Source: Dysgonomonas sp. (GTDB lineage Bacteria; Bacteroidota; Bacteroidia; Bacteroidales; Dysgonomonadaceae). Taken from it: a DNA stretch of 6,306 nt. The position numbers were made by a program, and so were the translations under genes. The stretch covers positions 1 through 6,306 of the forward strand of contig JASLEN010000123.1 in assembly GCA_030151105.1 (NCBI GenBank), in the 5' to 3' direction. Below are positions 4,498 to 6,306 of this stretch, piece by piece (positions within the stretch are counted from its first letter, which is position 1; the number at the start of each line of letters is the position of its first letter). The notes beneath the pieces are model-generated. The model made no database searches, was not told the DNA's origin, and worked only from the letters and a program-made list of their open reading frames with translations.

Positions 4498-5229
4498 TTA
4501 ATTTTCATCCTTGAAACGAGAAACATGCACATCTTGACGGGCTTGCGATTGCACAATCGAATTGCCCCACTCGTCGTAATATTTTGGTAAACCAACCTTA
4601 ATACCATTACGATATTCTACCTCATATTCCACCTGTCCATTTTCGTAAAAATGGCGTTCCCAGCCATTTTCAACACCATTCTGGAACATGCATTCCGACT
4701 CCACAGCACCCACATCATTGAAGATCCGAGCCCAACCATCGAGCTTGCCCTCACGATAAAAAACGGAACACATTTGCGCACCATTAGCATAATATTGGCG
4801 CATTTCGCCATCCGCTTTTCCATTGGCAAAAGTCATTTCCAACTCCAATTCACCATTCTCAAAGTACCCTCGACTAACGCCATTCAGCACTCCATTTTCG
4901 TAAGTATCGGAGCTAAAAAGATAGCCACTATCGTCGTAGGTTTTGGTCACGCCATCCTCTTTCCCATTTCTGAAATTAGACTCAATGGCTATACTTCCGT
5001 CTTCGAAATACTCGTAAGTCATTCCATGCTCTTTGCCCTGATAGACAGCTATTTCACGCTCTACCCCACCGTTTGGATAATAATGAACGATTGTGCCCGA
5101 AAATGGCTTTTCGTCACCCATTTTATAGAGCAATCCATCACCAAATTCGATATTTTTGGCATCCACAATTTCTTGAGAAAAAGCAATTAAGGGTAAAAAA
5201 AGGAACAGGAGTGTATATAGTTTTTTCAT
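4498..5229 (-). CDS. Secreted MORN_2-repeat protein (YwqK-like)
   Basis: 243 residues from the ATG at 5229. That start is chosen because MKKLYTLLFLFLPLIAFSQ makes a complete signal peptide, whereas the in-frame GTG at 5256 lies inside the promoter element at 5256-5263. From about residue 46 the protein is a regular array of seven complete units of exactly 24 residues, the closing glycines falling at 45, 69, 93, 117, 141, 165, 189 and 213, plus a partial eighth. Units follow the MORN_2 pattern Y/F-Y/F-x-N-G-x...F/Y-x-N/E-G-K-x-D/N-G. Such arrays form elongated beta-hairpin sheets and often mediate binding. Database names such as 'YwqK family antitoxin' come from a Bacillus homologue and are not evidence of antitoxin activity; a signal peptide and the lack of a neighbouring toxin argue against it. 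Likely periplasmic or surface-associated. Transcribed alone, convergent with the gene at 3829. Confidence 0.88.
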   Translation of the reverse strand: MKKLYTLLFLFLPLIAFSQEIVDAKNIEFGDGLLYKMGDEKPFSGTIVHYYPNGGVEREIAVYQGKEHGMTYEYFEDGSIAIESNFRNGKEDGVTKTYDDSGYLFSSDTYENGVLNGVSRGYFENGELELEMTFANGKADGEMRQYYANGAQMCSVFYREGKLDGWARIFNDVGAVESECMFQNGVENGWERHFYENGQVEYEVEYRNGIKVGLPKYYDEWGNSIVQSQARQDVHVSRFKDEN

Positions 5230-5255
5230 CTTCGTGTTGTTTAATTTGGACAACA

Positions 5256-5263
5256 CAAAGGTA
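5256..5263 (-). promoter_or_regulatory. -7 element of the MORN-repeat gene
   Basis: On the minus strand this reads TACCTTTG followed by TG, an exact TAnnTTTG. Transcription would start near 5249, about 20 bases before the ATG at 5229, which settles the choice of that start over the GTG at 5256. No TTTG -33 box is found at the usual distance. Confidence 0.6.
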
Positions 5264-5282
5264 GTCTCATTTCTAGATTTTG

Positions 5283-5321
5283 GAGTATAAAATCAAAAGT
5301 TTTTTTGAGTATAAAACTTTT
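5283..5321. repeat. Short AT-rich direct and inverted repeats upstream of the MORN gene
   Basis: GAGTATAAAA occurs at 5283-5292 and again at 5307-5316, a 24-base period. Inside, AAAAGT (5295-5300) and ACTTTT (5316-5321) form an inverted pair. They lie 20-58 bases upstream of the -7 element on the minus strand, where an activator or repressor could bind. The low complexity makes chance a fair alternative. Confidence 0.3.
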
Positions 5322-5413
5322 CACTATTTACCTCAACATCATCCGTATAATGAAACAATCAACATCTTTTCGACATCTAATTTTCAAGAAAAGTTGAAGT
5401 CCTACAATACACC

Positions 5414-5425
5414 CTTCTGCAGAAG
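5414..5425. repeat. Perfect 12-base palindrome in the spacer
   Basis: CTTCTGCAGAAG equals its own reverse complement. It lies between the MORN gene promoter and the end of the right-edge gene, away from any promoter I can see. The remainder of this roughly 300-base spacer shows no gene-like frame. A protein-binding site is possible but unsupported. Confidence 0.3.
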
Positions 5426-5474
5426 CCTATATTGCTCAGCAAAATAGACTTCCACAAAAGTAAGATAAAAACAT

Positions 5475-5498
5475 AAAAAAAATGGTAATGAAACCTTT
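5475..5498 (-). terminator. Weak terminator candidate for the right-edge gene
   Basis: On the minus strand, AAAGGT and ACCATT form a short stem with one A-A mismatch, followed by a run of eight T. It lies about 32 bases after the stop codon at 5530. The T-tract is good but the stem is poor. Confidence 0.3.
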
Positions 5499-5529
5499 GA
5501 GAGCTAAGAACCAAAAGAAATCAGCCGAT

Positions 5530-6306
5530 TTAGATGAACATATTTTCGCCCATATTTCTCACTATTTCTCGCTGTTTTTTGAAATAGACGTGGCGTTCCA
5601 TTTCTCCACTTTGCGAAATTAGTGTAGAATATCTTCGCAAAGAGTCTATCCATCTGCGTTGCACAGCACGTATTTCATTGGCTTCCGAATCCACTCCACT
5701 AGCATCAAAAAGTCTGAGATGCGCCATACCTCCTTTATCATATTCGAAGAGACAATATGTGGCCTCAACATCAATGTTAGAGAGATAGATATCTACACGT
5801 TTTCCCGTATTAAATTGCCCAGCAATAGCATAGCCTTCCCACACATCAAGGATATCCAAAAGTTCGTTTCGCATGAGCTCTACATCCTCAGACGTAAGAA
5901 AATGAAGGCTATAGAAATACTCAATATCGCAACATATTGATGAGAATATATTTTGTCCCAAGACCATCATCGTCCGATTGATATATTTGCTACCAGCAGC
6001 AAATGCTTTCTGTACTTCCAAAAGTTTAGGAGGAGTTTGAATATCAGCATATTTAACCTTATCATGCAGGCTAATATGTGACTGATACATCCATCTAAAA
6101 TACTTGAAGCGAGCTAAGTTTGTATAGCCCAAATAAAGCGAATAGGGCAAAGTATTGAGCGCATGACGAGCCACAGAAGTGGGTGTTTTAGCCATCTCCG
6201 CAAAGAGTTTCACATAGCTCGAAAGCAGTGCCGAATAGTCGTCGAGCTGAGCACGAGCACTTAGCATATTGATCTCGAAAACTGATTTATTGGGCTTGCT
6301 TTGATC
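5530..6306 (-). CDS. Unrecognised soluble, mainly helical protein, C-terminal 258 residues (5' end beyond the window)
   Basis: The minus-strand frame is open from the right edge (6306) to the TAA at 5530-5532. An internal ATG at 6267 could start a 245-residue product, but the 13 codons before it (DQSKPNKSVFEIN) are open and look coding, so the true start is probably outside the window. No signal peptide or membrane helix is seen. The chain is rich in helix-forming, aromatic and charged residues, with tyrosine-rich patches (SLYLGYTNLARFKYFRWMYQ and CCDIEYFYSLHF). The C-terminal end (RRWIDSLRRYSTLI to KKQREIVRNMGENMFI) is basic and helical. I find no catalytic or metal-binding motif and do not recognise a family; a helical binding or regulatory protein is as much as can be said. 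Separated from the MORN gene by 300 bases and on the same strand. Confidence 0.72.
   Translation of the reverse strand, partial: DQSKPNKSVFEINMLSARAQLDDYSALLSSYVKLFAEMAKTPTSVARHALNTLPYSLYLGYTNLARFKYFRWMYQSHISLHDKVKYADIQTPPKLLEVQKAFAAGSKYINRTMMVLGQNIFSSICCDIEYFYSLHFLTSEDVELMRNELLDILDVWEGYAIAGQFNTGKRVDIYLSNIDVEATYCLFEYDKGGMAHLRLFDASGVDSEANEIRAVQRRWIDSLRRYSTLISQSGEMERHVYFKKQREIVRNMGENMFI

Noticed and set aside
4651..5190. A 179-codon plus-strand frame lying within the MORN gene
   Set aside because: It is antisense to the repeat array, whose regular codon pattern keeps the opposite strand free of stops. The protein reads as low-plausibility sequence, and the minus-strand MORN protein is unmistakable.
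5230..5256. A longer MORN protein starting at GTG 5256
   Set aside because: The GTG overlaps the exact -7 element (5256-5263), and the extra nine residues would precede an otherwise complete signal peptide.
5482..5622. A 46-codon plus-strand frame in front of and across the end of the right-edge gene
   Set aside because: It begins right after an A-tract resembling a Bacteroidota leader, but over half of it is antisense to a convincing gene, no promoter is visible, and the sequence resembles no known protein.
1..6306. A toxin-antitoxin or contact-inhibition locus built from the SUKH-like and MORN proteins
   Set aside because: The two genes are about 2.6 kb apart and have separate promoters. 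One product is exported, and no toxin candidate lies in the window.
1..6306. CRISPR array, insertion sequence, integron or phage attachment site
   Set aside because: No regularly spaced repeats, transposase or integrase reading frame, terminal inverted repeats with target duplication, or tRNA gene could be seen.

Overview
This window looks like a piece of chromosome from a member of the Bacteroidota, most likely order Bacteroidales (Porphyromonas- or Bacteroides-like). The grounds are an AT-rich sequence, A-rich leaders lacking Shine-Dalgarno sites, TAnnTTTG-type -7 promoter elements, and several small proteins whose families I know mainly from Bacteroidales. No genus can be fixed from the sequence alone. 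I see no tRNA, rRNA, CRISPR array, transposase or phage gene.

Layout, left to right: a truncated lipoprotein gene reading out of the left edge (1-261, minus); a long gene-free spacer with inverted repeats (262-696); a small secreted protein with two aromatic repeats (697-1122, plus) closed by a strong intrinsic terminator (1157-1195); a SUKH/SMI1-KNR4-like cytoplasmic protein (1331-1903, minus); a second long divergent spacer with a large palindrome and a plausible promoter (1904-2350); a two-helix membrane protein and a small lipoprotein (2351-2924, plus); a hairpin; a Cof-type HAD phosphatase followed 29 bases later by a signal peptide/transmembrane/coiled-coil protein (3020-4482, plus); convergent to these, a secreted MORN-repeat protein (4498-5229, minus); a short AT-rich spacer; and an unrecognised soluble protein that stays open through the right edge (5530-6306, minus).

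Six of the nine genes encode exported or membrane products, so this is a neighbourhood of small cell-envelope and accessory genes rather than a metabolic operon. Only two gene pairs look co-transcribed: 2351/2661, and 3020/3829. The only confident enzyme is the HAD phosphatase. The SUKH-like protein belongs to a superfamily rich in toxin-immunity proteins, and the MORN protein is of the kind databases often label 'YwqK family antitoxin'. No toxin gene is visible beside either one, so a toxin-antitoxin or contact-inhibition system is not demonstrated.

I did not find a convincing new multi-gene system. The most unusual material is non-coding: both divergent spacers (262-696 and 1904-2350) carry sizeable stem-loops at places where no recognised gene ends, and one candidate small transcript can be drawn between a minus-strand -7 element and a terminator-like palindrome. 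The signal-peptide/TM/coiled-coil protein next to the phosphatase is the most interesting unexplained protein.
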